From the NCBI GenBank assembly GCA_029448655.1, contig JACCLO010000008.1, positions 434,001 through 498,000 of the forward strand: a stretch of 64,000 nt of DNA, written 5' to 3'. This DNA is from Wolfiporia cocos. Taxonomy: Eukaryota > Basidiomycota > Agaricomycetes > Polyporales > Phaeolaceae. Of this stretch, positions 53,349-64,000 are shown piece by piece (position 1 is the stretch's first letter; each line of letters begins with the position of its first letter). The notes below the pieces were generated by a model, which saw nothing but the letters and a program-made list of their open reading frames with translations, ran no database searches and was not told the origin of the DNA. The translations under genes were made by a program, and so were the position numbers.

Positions 53349-54043
53349 ATGACAAGGCGGTCCAGAAAGAAAGATCACTGTAATGGTGCCCTTGAGTGCC
53401 CGACCTCACCGTCACATTCGATGCAGCTCGATGAGCAACTGAAATATGTCAGTCAGCATGTAGGCGATGCTCTCATTGCAATCGAACAGGTCTCCAAGAC
53501 AGCGAGCGAGGTGGTATCAGATGCTGGGATACCTGGACTGGAACATGCACTCTCGGCGTTGTCTGGCATTGTCAGGTTGATCATGGTTAGTTTTATGATC
53601 TCTAAGTACGCCTTGTTTCAGCAACATGCCTGTTCTGATTCGAAACCGATAGAGAGTACGAGATAATGACGAGGTTGCGCATCGGATGCTGGAGGGCATC
53701 TATTTACTCATAAGCGCTACCGAGGAGACCGCAGCTCAATCCGAGGAAGGACTGGCCACTGGGTCTACAGATAATGAGACCCAGACTAGATCAACCCAGG
53801 GGAAACTGTCAGAAGCAATCACGGAGCTCGAACAGTTAAGAGGTGAACAGTATTTGTTTGTACCGCCGCTGACCCTTATCATGACGCAGAGTCTTGGAAG
53901 ACACCAAGGAGGACGCAGGCAGGATACATGAATTGAATTGCAAGGCTTCGCAAGACTATCCGGGGGTGAACAGTACACCCAATGTTTTCACATCACCGGA
54001 GACGAAGTCAACGCAGCAAGTACTGGATTCACAGTGCGTTTGA
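53349..54043 (+). CDS. Small helical protein, possibly STAND-type N-terminal adaptor (tentative)
   Basis: Three exons (53349-53585, 53653-53842, 53892-54043) give 192 residues with consistent phase. Exon 1 begins MT followed by a basic KKD patch, then an amphipathic helix (LKYVSQHVGDALIAIEQVSK), a G-x-P-G-L turn (DAGIPGLEHALSALSGIVRLIM), and across the intron RDNDEVAHRMLEGIYLLI. That layout resembles the N-terminal helical adaptor of agaricomycete STAND/NLR-like proteins, but no NTPase follows. The C-terminal part is a coiled-coil-like QGKLSEAITELEQL segment and a low-complexity tail. The third exon's acceptor (GCAGAG) is not strong, and further exons to about 54170 are possible. Function unknown. 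Confidence 0.45.
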
Positions 54044-54372
54044 GATGGTCCCAGTGCTACCTCTGAGCGCACCGATGAGTATGTCTTGATAAACCGTTCG
54101 CAGAGGGTTGAAGATATGAACACCGGATTCGAACAAGAGACTGAGGAAGAAAATGAATTCATCATTACTCCGAGAGGAGTGAGTGATTTCATTCACTGGC
54201 ACATCATCACATCTTCAACATTGTCTTCGCTCTGTGCAATCAGATCATTACCAGCAGAAGTTGGTGCCCTGGAATACGCTTGTGAATTTTCTCACAGTAG
54301 TGTTCATCAGAGGATCAAGATAACTTGTCGCATTTCAATTGGGTGGAGTATTGGTCCCCCATCCCTTCAGCC

Positions 54373-55033
54373 ACGAGCAACTACCTGCGGGGCAGCATTG
54401 GCTACAAGGCCAATGTCCCGAGGGTTGTTCGTAAGGAGTCAGACTTGAATGGCGAGCAGAACCTAGCTTTCTACCTATCCATGAAATGATGATATTTGTT
54501 CCCAGCTGTAAGTGTAGCCTGTTTAATGTCAAGTAAGACTGACAGGAGAGGCAGGCGCGGCGAGCCGGGGCTATTGTGGCTACTGATAAGAAGTTTACAG
54601 CAGGAATAAACAAGGCCCACCCAAGTGCATATGGCTTGACCTCTCACCATGATCTGATACTGACCCTTCCTGCCATGTTATGCAGGCACCGACCACCAGC
54701 GGATAGCAAAGCTCGACCGTGAAAATGAAGTTGTACCACCACAAAAGGTCGCACCATCGATTGGGAAGGTGTGCATGCTCTCTTCTCTGTTTCCTCTCCT
54801 ATGGGCTCACAGCACATTCACACCTACAGGCAATTCAAACAGCACGTATGGAAAGGCAGATCAAGCAGAAGGACCTTGCGCAGAAGGTGAATGAGAAGTT
54901 GTCTGTCATTCAGGGATATGAGTCTGGGCACGCAATCCCGGATCCGCAGATCCTCGGCAAGCTCGAGCGCATTCTTGAGGTCAAGCTGCGTGGCTCCGAC
55001 ATTGGGAAGAGGCTGGGGGGATCAAAGTCATAA
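54373..55033 (+). CDS. MBF1: MBF1-like transcriptional coactivator, damaged 5' end
   Basis: Three good exons (54546-54624, 54686-54768, 54830-55033) encode RRAGAIVATDKKFTAGINKAH, STDHQRIAKLDRENEVVPP, KVAPSIGKAIQTARM, the helix-turn-helix QKDLAQKVNEKLSVIQGYES, and PDPQILGKLERILEVKLRG. This is the whole conserved body of multiprotein bridging factor 1, which links regulators such as Gcn4 to TBP. The expected first exon is recognisable at 54373-54450 (SIGYKANVPRVVRKESDLN), but an ACG stands where the family has the start ATG, and no GT or GC donor follows the AAT codon in the needed phase. Either the gene uses an unseen 5' exon, non-AUG initiation and another splice, or this is a degenerate copy. 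Confidence 0.75.
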
Positions 55034-57744
55034 TTGGCCCCCCTGGCTTGCTTCCCTTGCGGGCCATTTGCTATAGACATTGCATTGAGTATCTACCTCC
55101 CTATAACCCCCACCTTTCGAGATGCAGGTGCTAGTGTCAGTGATAATATGCAGGATTTTCCACAGTTGGCGCACTCACGCCAGCCACCTCCTTCGCAGTT
55201 TTGAGTGAGCGGTGATGTGAAGGGTCGGTGGCGTGTAGTTGACATCATGTATTGGATATATCATGACCCAGTTGATTTGCAAATGTTTGAATGTGGTTAT
55301 TTTGTGAAAAGGTTGAGGAGATCATCGCTTATTCACAAATGGATTGGATCGATGCATCGTGAGATGTATTGTAGAATGTTGACTCGATCTGAGCAGCTGC
55401 TAAACGGCTCTCTATTGAGACAACGATCTAGCCAGCCTGTACGAGAGCGAGTTTGCCCATAGTTTACACGATGATTGGTCTTAGTAGGCGGTAAGGCACA
55501 TCATCGATATGTCCTAAGTGTGTATCAGCTCTGCGATTGGGTATGAAACACATTAACACGCAAACAACCCGTTCTGAAAACGTTTCATTTTGTACATTAT
55601 GAAGTCCGCTGTGATTCCTGACAATGGCATCAACTAGAACGGCAGATATTCCAAGGCACACAGGAGCGTTATTTGATTCTCGAAGGTGATTAATCCGACG
55701 GAATCCAGCGCACTCAGTGAAAAATACACGAGCATAAACGTCTCGCGTTGTAAAGTCGTTCTCGTGATCCACGTACTACGCATTGGCAATGTAACGTTGC
55801 GGATAAAGGGTCGTAGGCGCATGGCCCCAGGAATGGGCTCAACCTATGAACCCGTTCAGCTTTACACACCATCCACAACGTATCGCGCAACGGGCTCGGG
55901 CTCGCACAAAACATGATCGTCTTGGAACGTTTGAAGCACGGGCGTAGGTCGACCGCTTTGCGCGACACATACGCGATGCAACCATCAGCACCGACTCAAG
56001 GGCGCAATTGCAGGTTTTGGCGCTGGTAAACCGCTCGAGCTCCCAGAGGCAGGTACCGCATCTCCCCCACGAAAGCAACGCAGACTGCGACTGCAATCAA
56101 AGTTCAATGCGTCGGCCCGCATGAATGGCGCCACAGCCGGCGTCGCCGGACTAGCAAATCTGCTCGCTATGCTCTCTGGCGGTTTGAGAGCGGGTCGGTT
56201 GTGGCGCGGTCCGAAGCGGCTGTACACTGTCCTTGATGTATTGGTTGCCACCACGAGGAACCCTACGTGCCAGCCGTATTGGAGATTTCCACTGAGACCC
56301 GCGCAGTTCGCGGCATGTCCGAGCTCGCAGGATGCAGAGTCGTGCGGGCGAACTTCTAGGAAGCCTCGGTCCCTGCAGTATTACCATCATAGCCAACAGT
56401 AGAGCAATCGAACACGCGCAGTTGGTGCCGAACAGCGCGGCTGTCCCTATAGCGTGGTATTTCAGACTTGCGAAACGAGTCCTGGGATGATTTGCATGTA
56501 TCCTGCGAGATAATGCATGGAGCTTTGTGTTACCGCATCCCCAGGGCTGCAGACGTGGCGCCCCCGCCGGGACGCGCAACACCGGTGCTCACGAGGGCGA
56601 CATCGATGGTGTGTACAGTCAGCGTCCAGCATGTCTCCACACGTATGGCCTCAAATGTATCGCTGCCGGGGCTATTTCATCTGTGGATCTGCTCATTGCG
56701 TACGAGCTAGCAGGCTGAAAGTGGATGCAGCTGCTGCGCACGGTGTGCCGTCACAAACCAAGGTCTCTCCTCGTTGGCGCCGCGCGGTTGTACGGTGGCG
56801 CGAATGTGCGCTTATTGCGAGAGGAGTACTGAGAGGGACGTACCGGAGCAGATGCGCGCAGAACACGTTGGAGATGAGCAGATGGTCTTGCAGTGCAGTG
56901 AGCCTCGGTGGAGACGACGTGAGATTAAGACGAAGATCACCATGCTTCTCATGGACGGATTTTCGTGATAACCATCGATGCCAGGTGCGATTCCCAGAGC
57001 AGAGCGCTGAAGTTCGTCAGTCTAGCACTGGAGATGCTACAGCCCAGTGTGAATGCTGCATCGTGAAGATGAAGGAAAGCAGCCGCAGACGCAAGAGCCA
57101 CGTTAAGAGCCGCGGCACCGAGCCCAAAGCTCGCGCAGCAGGGGATTCCACGCTGTCACTCACTACAGCCCAGCGCGCGATTGGGTGCCGCGCCGCACGC
57201 ACGGGATCGTCCACGATGTGTGGCTGGGGCTGTGCCTGTGTGTGGGCGTTGACGTCAGCGGGCGCAGATGATCGTTCGCGCCACCAGAGCCCGAGGATCT
57301 GAGCCCGAGGGAGAGTGTGCGTGGGCAAGGGTGTACGCTGGCTGTGCGATGACTAGACCGCACTCCACCTCGCCCACCATCTCGACAGTTGACCCACCGC
57401 AACGTGTCGGGCTGTGCAGGGTCCTTGGGCCAGCAATATGCACCCTGGGTGCTTCTAGCGGCGCGCAGGTGCGAGCATGTGGCTAGTCCATCCTGGAGAA
57501 GCACGAAATTCGACCCCAGCGCCTGCCCAATCGGGACAAGTGTTGTCGAATCCCTCATCCCCGCCGATCGCGACATCGATCAGATCCCATCGCGCGCAGG
57601 GATTGTTAAAGCTCCGCAAGCTAGCCACAGATCTGTTTGTAGTCAGTGGCCGTCCTGTACATTCTGTGCCTCTGTGCACTTACCTATCGACCACCTGGCT
57701 TGGTTGGTTGCGAGTGACGGTCTCGAATCCGCATCAACGCCGAA
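55034..57744. other. Long stretch without supported gene
   Basis: About 2.7 kb. Minus-strand frames at 55839-56582 and plus-strand frames at 56517-57302 contain some hydrophobic or basic stretches, such as a KYHAIGTAALFGTNCACSIALLLAMM-like segment, split here as KYHAIGTAALFG and CSIALLLAMM. That could belong to a multi-exon membrane protein, but no convincing exon chain was found. Confidence 0.4.
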
Positions 57745-58874
57745 ATGTCTGCAGCTGTAGCTCACAATAGGGAGGCGGACGACCTCGATCTTGACACTGC
57801 TGCCCTCTTCGGCGACACGCTTGACACGGATGACTCGAACGGCGAGGTGTACTACGGCCCACTCGTGGTCGCGCCTGCCCCCAAGGTACGTGCTGATGTT
57901 CATGAGCGGAGGATCCGCACGGCATTGACGCACCTGCACGGATGCAGGAAGGCAAGGTGCGTTTTAATTAACGACAAGATAATCGAGGGATAAACGAGGG
58001 ACCACACACAGGCGAACACGCTCCTCGCAGACCACCTCTTCTCACCATCACTCCTCCTTTCTGAGCGCATTGAACGCGGACTCGTCCCCCTCGCGGGGCG
58101 CACAGGTGAGTCCATTCAGACCTCTCGTCCGCATCTAGCAAACCTGCTCCAACGCGGACAGTCATCGAGCTCGGCGCGGGCTGCGCGCTCCCCTCACTTC
58201 TCGCATCAACACGGGTCCCGCCGCCCGCGCTCGTAGTCGCGACGGACCACCCGGACCGCACGATCCTCCCGAACCTCGAGCGGAACGTCGCACGGAACCG
58301 CGCACACGCCGCCGCCGGCTGTACGCTGCTCGCGCGCGGGTACGAGTGGGGCGCCGACGTGGGCCCGCTTCTGTGAGCGCCTACTCCGTCCTCCCCGCTC
58401 CGCGCTCACTACCGCCGCCCTGATCGCAACCGCAACCGCGTCCTGCGCGCGCACAGCGAACTCCTCCCCGCGGGCGCGCACGGGTACGATGCCGTCGTCC
58501 TCTCCGACCTCCTCCACTTCGACCGCGCGCACGGCGTGCTCCTCGCTTCGCTCACCGCGCTCCTCGCCCGCACGCCGCGTGCGCGCGTGTACGTCGCCGC
58601 GGGAAAGTACACCGCGCACACGGTGTGCGCGCACTTCATCGCGGAGGGCGAGCGCGCGGGGCTCGTGTGGTCCGAGTGCGCAGACTTTTCGGACGACCGC
58701 GCACAGGGGGCGCAGGGTGCGAGGGAGACGGAGGGGGCGGAGGACGCGTGGAAGGGCACGCTGCCGGTGCGCGGCGCGGGCCTGGACGCGGAACAGCTGG
58801 GCGTGCGCAAGGGGATGTGTCGCTGGTGGGTCGGGCGCTGGGCGGCCCTGGCCGGTTCGCGTCCGAATTGCTAG
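57745..58874 (+). CDS. EFM7/NNT1-like lysine methyltransferase (class I SAM-dependent)
   Basis: Four exons (57745-57885, 58012-58105, 58162-58372, 58457-58874) give 287 residues with exact phase. The SAM-binding motif I is VIELGAGCALPS, split across exons 2/3. Motif post-I has VVATDHPD. The DAVVLSDLLHFD block corresponds to the D/N-P-P-Y-like acceptor loop region of family-16 methyltransferases. A late strand is ARVYVAAGKYTAHTVC. The layout fits the Nnt1/Efm7 group that methylates translation elongation factor 1A or small metabolites. The C-terminal part is very GC-rich with long antisense open frames that are by-products. Substrate assignment is inference. Confidence 0.85.
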
Positions 58875-61800
58875 CCAGGTGGCCCAGCGCGGTGGTGGTG
58901 GTATTTTGTTGGGCGCGTGCGCAGTGCTGCGCGCATGGAGGACGGGACGTTGCGTGCGAGCGCACCGTGCCGGGAAGATGGCGGGGGCGCGTGACGTACC
59001 GACCCGAGGTGATGGCGGCGTCCACGTATCCGCGCGGCGCCCTCTTCGAAGGCGGTTTCCGGCAACGGCCACCACCAGTCGCTGTTGCGCGATGTTAGGT
59101 CAGCTGGGGATGGCTGGTCACCGGGACTACATATGCATCTTGTTGAATGAATGGGCGTCGGGAGACTGAACATGGCATGTCAGGCGTTCGGCATGGCACA
59201 TTCAATACTGGGGAGCGAGAGACATGCAGCTGCGGTCTTGGACTGGGGTGGCGTACCTGGTGCGACCTGGTGCGACCTGGCTCGGCCCTTCGCTGGTCCG
59301 TTCGAAGGCTTGTGTGACGCTCAGCTGCGAACCACGGCGGCGCTGGGGCGCGTCCTATACAAGCTCAATGTCACCAAGCGCTTCATGGAAGACGAAGCGC
59401 GACCTTTGCTGCGCCCCAGTCGACTCCTGACCGCAACAACACCCGCGCTTTCAGACTGGACCTTATGAATGGCTCCCTGAGCCGACGACGTGGATAGCTC
59501 CTCGCTATTGCGTGACAACTGTGGGACAAGCTGCGTCAAGGGTCCTGGATACGCGAGGAGTACCGCCAAAGCTGGGGCTGCGCCGACTCACACTTGTGCA
59601 TGGAGCTCATGAGTGGTTCCGCCACCAGCGTCGATCTCTACACACGCACCAGATGCGATGTTCACGCTACAGCACGGTAGCGTTTGCAGAAGGGCAAAGA
59701 GGTGCGCCACAGCGTCAGAACACTGTTCTTCGACTGCAATGCGGTACGATGAGCGCGGTCGCAGCAGTCGGTCGTTATATTGTATATAAACTAGCTTCAA
59801 TAAAAACGCTAGCTTCGGTGAGTGCTCCAGGGGAATCCCTGATGTATGCTTTTAACGGCTTGTATTACAATCCAGCGCTCAATTGCGAAGCGTCCCGCTA
59901 CTATGTGTTGCGAAACATTTCCATCAACACCAAACCCCTCTCTGTGCGCTCGGTGAATTGAAGAAAGTGTTCTCAAAGGTTCTTGCTCATCGGCCGGCAT
60001 ATAACAACAATGCAAGAAAACGAACCCCAATCCTTGCTGCGTCGATGAGATAGCGACCGCGCGTCGATCGTTCCCTGGCCGCCAGTGCTGTAAGCAGTGG
60101 GCCACCTTCGCGAAGCCGTGCGAGGTGTCTGGCTGTGACTCTTGGTAGACCGTCGACTGAGAATCTTCAACGGTTAGGTTGGTATGAAAATCTCTAGTGC
60201 TGCACCCATTTTCACAAAACTGGTGGAGTCGATGGTGGCAATGGAGTCTATGTGGTGCAGTAACGACATGCCGAGCCCGTGATAGTCCAATAATCCGTCT
60301 TATCCATGGGCTTCATCAACACCTATCGCTCCATCTGCCCAACCCGCAACGTAGACTGCGACACGACAACGTCAGCGATATGCGAGGGTGCGTTGTGTTT
60401 TCTCGACGCTGTGCATCTAGCGCGGTGCGCCATCAGCGATAAAAATGACGATGCGACCGATGAATGGCAATATTAAATTTATCGAAGCATCAAGGACGGT
60501 GAGAACCATTTTCACGTTCCGGAAGAGTCTGAACTTCGCCGTTAAGCGCACATATTCTGAAAGCTTATACAGGAGTGGAGCTACCGGCTACGAACCATCC
60601 GCTTCTGCATAGTGCGGAGCATCTCTGTCAATAACAGACTTCGCTCTGTGGACTTTGAATTGAAGAAGCACATATTGTCCAATTTGCTGGTGCGTGAGAC
60701 GTGTTCATCCAAATATGTCGTGGTCTACCCCGATGCACTACGCCTGGGCCTCATATTTCATCTTTTGCGCTAGCAGAAAGAAGATCGTACTCATATTTGT
60801 GAGACATGGTTACCTTCCGAGCATACCTCGTATCTGCATTCAGTACGCCGGCAGTAATTCTTCTGCGACGTCCGCCATTGTGTCGGGGCTCTCGCTGGCA
60901 GCCGCTGGCGGGTAGGACGTGCCTGCAATACATTTCGATAGTGGATGATTTCCCGTGAGACTTAAAAACTTTTTTGGGCACTCTCTGTGAGCTAAATTGC
61001 GGCCCGGGACTCAATAGATCAAGGAGGTGGGGCATCTTTATCTTTAAAGTCCGACGCGTGTTTCAAACGCCAAATTCTGTAGGAGGGTCGTACCCATCTA
61101 GTTATACACTTGTTTCTAGATGCCACTTAAAACACTCCACGATCAGGCACATTGGCGTCTGCAGCGCTCAATCATTTCTGTTTTCCGGCTTAGCAAAACG
61201 CAGATACAGTAGCACATAATGATATCGGCACGGAAGGTTGGTAAGACCTTACATTCCCATGGGCGCCCATTTACAAAATGGGTTTCTAAATTTAGCAGAA
61301 CTCTCCCCAAACGCGCATACGCTCTGGATCACATATTTATAGCGCTCCATTCGAACTCAGCCTTTTGAAGACGAGTCACACAGTCACTACTGGATCACCA
61401 TCCCATATATAGCGACAACGCGACAATGTGCACCAACTCTCCAACTCGTGATTAATAGCGCTGGGATCAGCCTCATTCGTATGTGAGAGATGTCCGAGTT
61501 CAGTGATCGACATCATTCGCCACGCGCGCCGATTTAATTTGCGGATATATTGGTGATGAAACATCGCGGCGCCGAGAGAAGTTGGGTACGCACATGGTGC
61601 GCTACATTCTGGAGGCTTGACTAATCATTCGTCGATTTGCTGACTGCAGCTTGACATGTGATTCTGAATGGTGTATCATCGTCCAAGAACACTTTATCCT
61701 AGCCACCGGAAAGCTTTGATGTTCTGCAATGCTGCCGGAATTGTGTCTCGTATCTATTTGGAAACCTTGCAAGCCTCTGTGTCTTGCATAGCCGGTCGTG

Positions 61801-64000
61801 CTATGATATCTGAAGATTGAACATAAAAAACCAACCCCTCAACTGGGGGCCTTTCTCTCACACGAAGTACGTTGATCGCCATCTCCGCGATCATCGTCGG
61901 TACTTCAAGCATGCAGCGAGACACAGACTTGCTCTGTGCATATTGTGCCTAGTGTTAATCCGATCAAAGTATATGTTCCAATCTTTACCGCCTGCGTCCA
62001 GAAACCGGAGATGCGCGCGTACAGAAGTAACACTATGTGAATTTTCGGTGCTTCCGGCGCCGGTGCATCCTCCTTCGTATGGATACTCATACAGATATCC
62101 GGATCGATCATTTAAACCACCATTTACAGTGCTCCGAGAAACATTGTCCTGTGCCTTCCTCTTTCTTTTTTCGAAAAATCTAAAAACACAAGCGCGCGTT
62201 GTGACAGTGTACGACGTTATATCGAATAAGCCTTTTTCAGCGTCCTCAGCGGTGAGTCTCGCTGCAAACAGCATTCATTATGGCTTTAGAAGAGCTCCAG
62301 TACATCAAGAAAATTGTTTTTCCTTACGGAACGCATCATAGAGGTCCATCAGCAAGCGAACGACTTGATTCCAGTAAGGCGCTTGGTTCTGCTCCACCAC
62401 ATGCCCGATTTTCAGTTTTGAAACAGCGCAAAGTTGGTGCAGGACGAGGTTTTCCGAGATCGCTGTCAATCGACTAGGTTTCTGTTTTCTTCGGCTCATT
62501 CGCGCTGAGCCGCCGATGGGCACGCAATGACCAATGGGAATTTTTTTGACGCAGTTGGAATGGTATGCTTGGCATCAAAAATTGTTGGAGGCCATAGGCA
62601 TGTGGTTCAGATCTATGGACGACCTTGTGTCCGCCCGCACAATGGAAAAAATGACACACGCCCGACGCTCCCTCGGCAGCTAGTCACGCTATGGACAAGA
62701 ATATGCTACGTATGGGTAACATTGTGCTAAGTAACAATATATGTACCGAGTGCGTTCATCACTTACTCTAGGAATGCTGAAACCTCCTGATACATGCTGA
62801 CTATATTAGCATAATCTCCGTAGCCTCATTGTAAATACATGCCCCTCAGATTATATTAGGATGCCATTGTTCTCTGATGAGTATGTGGTACGTTGCTTCC
62901 GGCGTATCGTTGTCCCGGATTCGAAGCGACCCCGATTCGTTGGGTGCTGATACTGCTGCCAAGCTCCTGACCCGAACAGAAAGTTATGCAATCTAGTGTT
63001 GACCATATACATCGTATGCGCCGATATTGAAGTCTCGAGCAGTTTCATGCTTGCGACCCCAACCCGCGTGTCGAGGGGAAGCGGTAGGACTAGACCGTTG
63101 AGCAGCGTCGACGAAGCCGCAGCACTAAGCTAGCGCTCAGTGATTACAGTGGGGGATTCTACGTACACACCAGAGAGACAACGGTGGTGCACATTTAGGG
63201 TTTCATTCGGGCTCCGAGTGCTGGCGGTCCTGCTCGTGCTGGCCCTGCTCACAGCTCCTCGCCGAGACTCCAGCGCTGATCCTCGCTGTTCATTTCCTAC
63301 TATGATCCAGGGAGTAACTTGCCGAGGGACGACGCTGGCGGGTGCTGAGCGCCACATCTAGTACGAGACGCTCGGCCCAAACATTGTTCTGGGACTACCG
63401 TGGAGTTCAGAATGATAGGTGGCTACAACGTGTGGTGCTTCTCAAGCTGTCTCGGAACAATAGAGAGTTCATGGGAATAACCGCCGTAAATTCATGGTCG
63501 ATCGTCTTCTCCACTTTGCGGCTGAGGAAACCAGTCAAAACCTTCCCCAAGGGCTGCGGCCGATGGCGAGCTCCACATCCTTGCGGAAACTCTCTGTTCA
63601 TTTCTCGAACTGAAGGCGAGTTCGTCGAATGCCTGACACTAGCGTGTACTCATCCCCTGGCTCATCTCGATTCTTCACAAAGCTTGTACAGAGGTGAAGT
63701 GATCAGCTACGAGCATATGAACTACGGGTGGTCCGCCGCCAGGTGAATGCGATGTTCTCATAATTGAGTTCTCCGCCTGGTAAATGTACAGCATCTCCGG
63801 TGTATGTATGTCCAGCCATTCGAGCTTACCGCGTCATCCTGCTACAACATGGCCATAGTATACGTGTTGAGTGCGAGAGCGGCATGCACTGCGCCATCAA
63901 GGCCTAGACAACCAGAAGGTTGAGCGCCTTGCGGATCATCGGCAGGCTCACCAGTGGCCCGGGACATTGGCTGTGGTAGCGTGCGCATTGTGCTGCCTAT
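58875..64000. other. Gene-poor right end, no supported gene
   Basis: More than 5 kb with only short, motif-free frames on both strands, often overlapping each other. A TATATTGTATATAAA stretch near 59777 and an AATAAA near 59799 resemble promoter or polyadenylation words but no gene is attached. No tRNA, LTR terminus or tandem array was recognised. Confidence 0.4.

Noticed and set aside
58206..59075. 289-codon antisense frame over the methyltransferase
   Set aside because: Arises from the extreme GC content of the coding strand, whose SAM-binding motifs and splice phases are convincing.

Overview
This window is nuclear DNA of a filamentous basidiomycete, most likely an Agaricomycete (a Polyporales-like genome would fit). 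The evidence is many short spliced exons separated by GT-AG introns of about 50-80 bp, F-box and Kre9/GPI-type genes of agaricomycete character, a Tup1 that starts MASSIYN, and abundant fungal LTR and CACTA-like transposons. I recognised genes by family motifs recalled from knowledge, not by a database search. I checked exon chains by phase: the coding lengths of BUD13, TUP1, the SAP30BP/HCNGP-like gene, the GNAT gene, YVH1, the coiled-coil gene, SEC24 and the methyltransferase each sum to a multiple of three.

Left arm (1-16.4 kb), mostly single-copy genes. Two small paralogous genes (DUF7770-like, tentative) lie in opposite orientation on either side of BUD13, a splicing factor. An F-box protein follows, then a 12-exon TUP1 corepressor that carries an internal ten-copy heptad repeat. 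TUP1 converges on an HCNGP/SAP30BP-like gene.

Centre (about 16.9-36.3 kb), a transposable-element island. A decayed CACTA-type Tnp2 transposase gene (18.2-24.7 kb) is split by at least four precise LTR insertions, each with a 5-bp target-site duplication (TSD), and one of those carries a further nested LTR. Next to it is a complete, apparently very young Ty3/gypsy chromovirus (26284-34745). Its two 708-bp LTRs show no difference on reading, its TSD is AGCAG, and its ORFs are long and intact. The pol ORF has a dUTPase domain between protease and reverse transcriptase and a chromodomain after integrase. A candidate self-priming site pairs with the predicted 5' end of the transcript. A third ORF with two zinc knuckles overlaps the end of pol in the -1 frame. 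Fragments of other transposon-associated families sit on both flanks, and TAGTGCGAT-type repeats in opposite orientation lie just outside the island.

Right arm (36.3-64 kb), gene-rich to about 58.9 kb. It holds a GNAT acetyltransferase, an uncharacterised three-exon protein, YVH1 (dual-specificity phosphatase), a coiled-coil protein sharing a 236-bp divergent promoter with SEC24 (COPII coat), a Kre9-like GPI-protein gene with an in-frame stop, a small helical protein, an MBF1-like gene with a damaged 5' end, and an EFM7/NNT1-like methyltransferase. I found no supportable gene in 58.9-64 kb.

The genes do not form one pathway. They are housekeeping functions (splicing, transcriptional repression, secretion, signalling) interrupted by a nested-transposon block. 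The most interesting element is the dUTPase-bearing, apparently self-primed chromovirus with an overlapping zinc-knuckle ORF.
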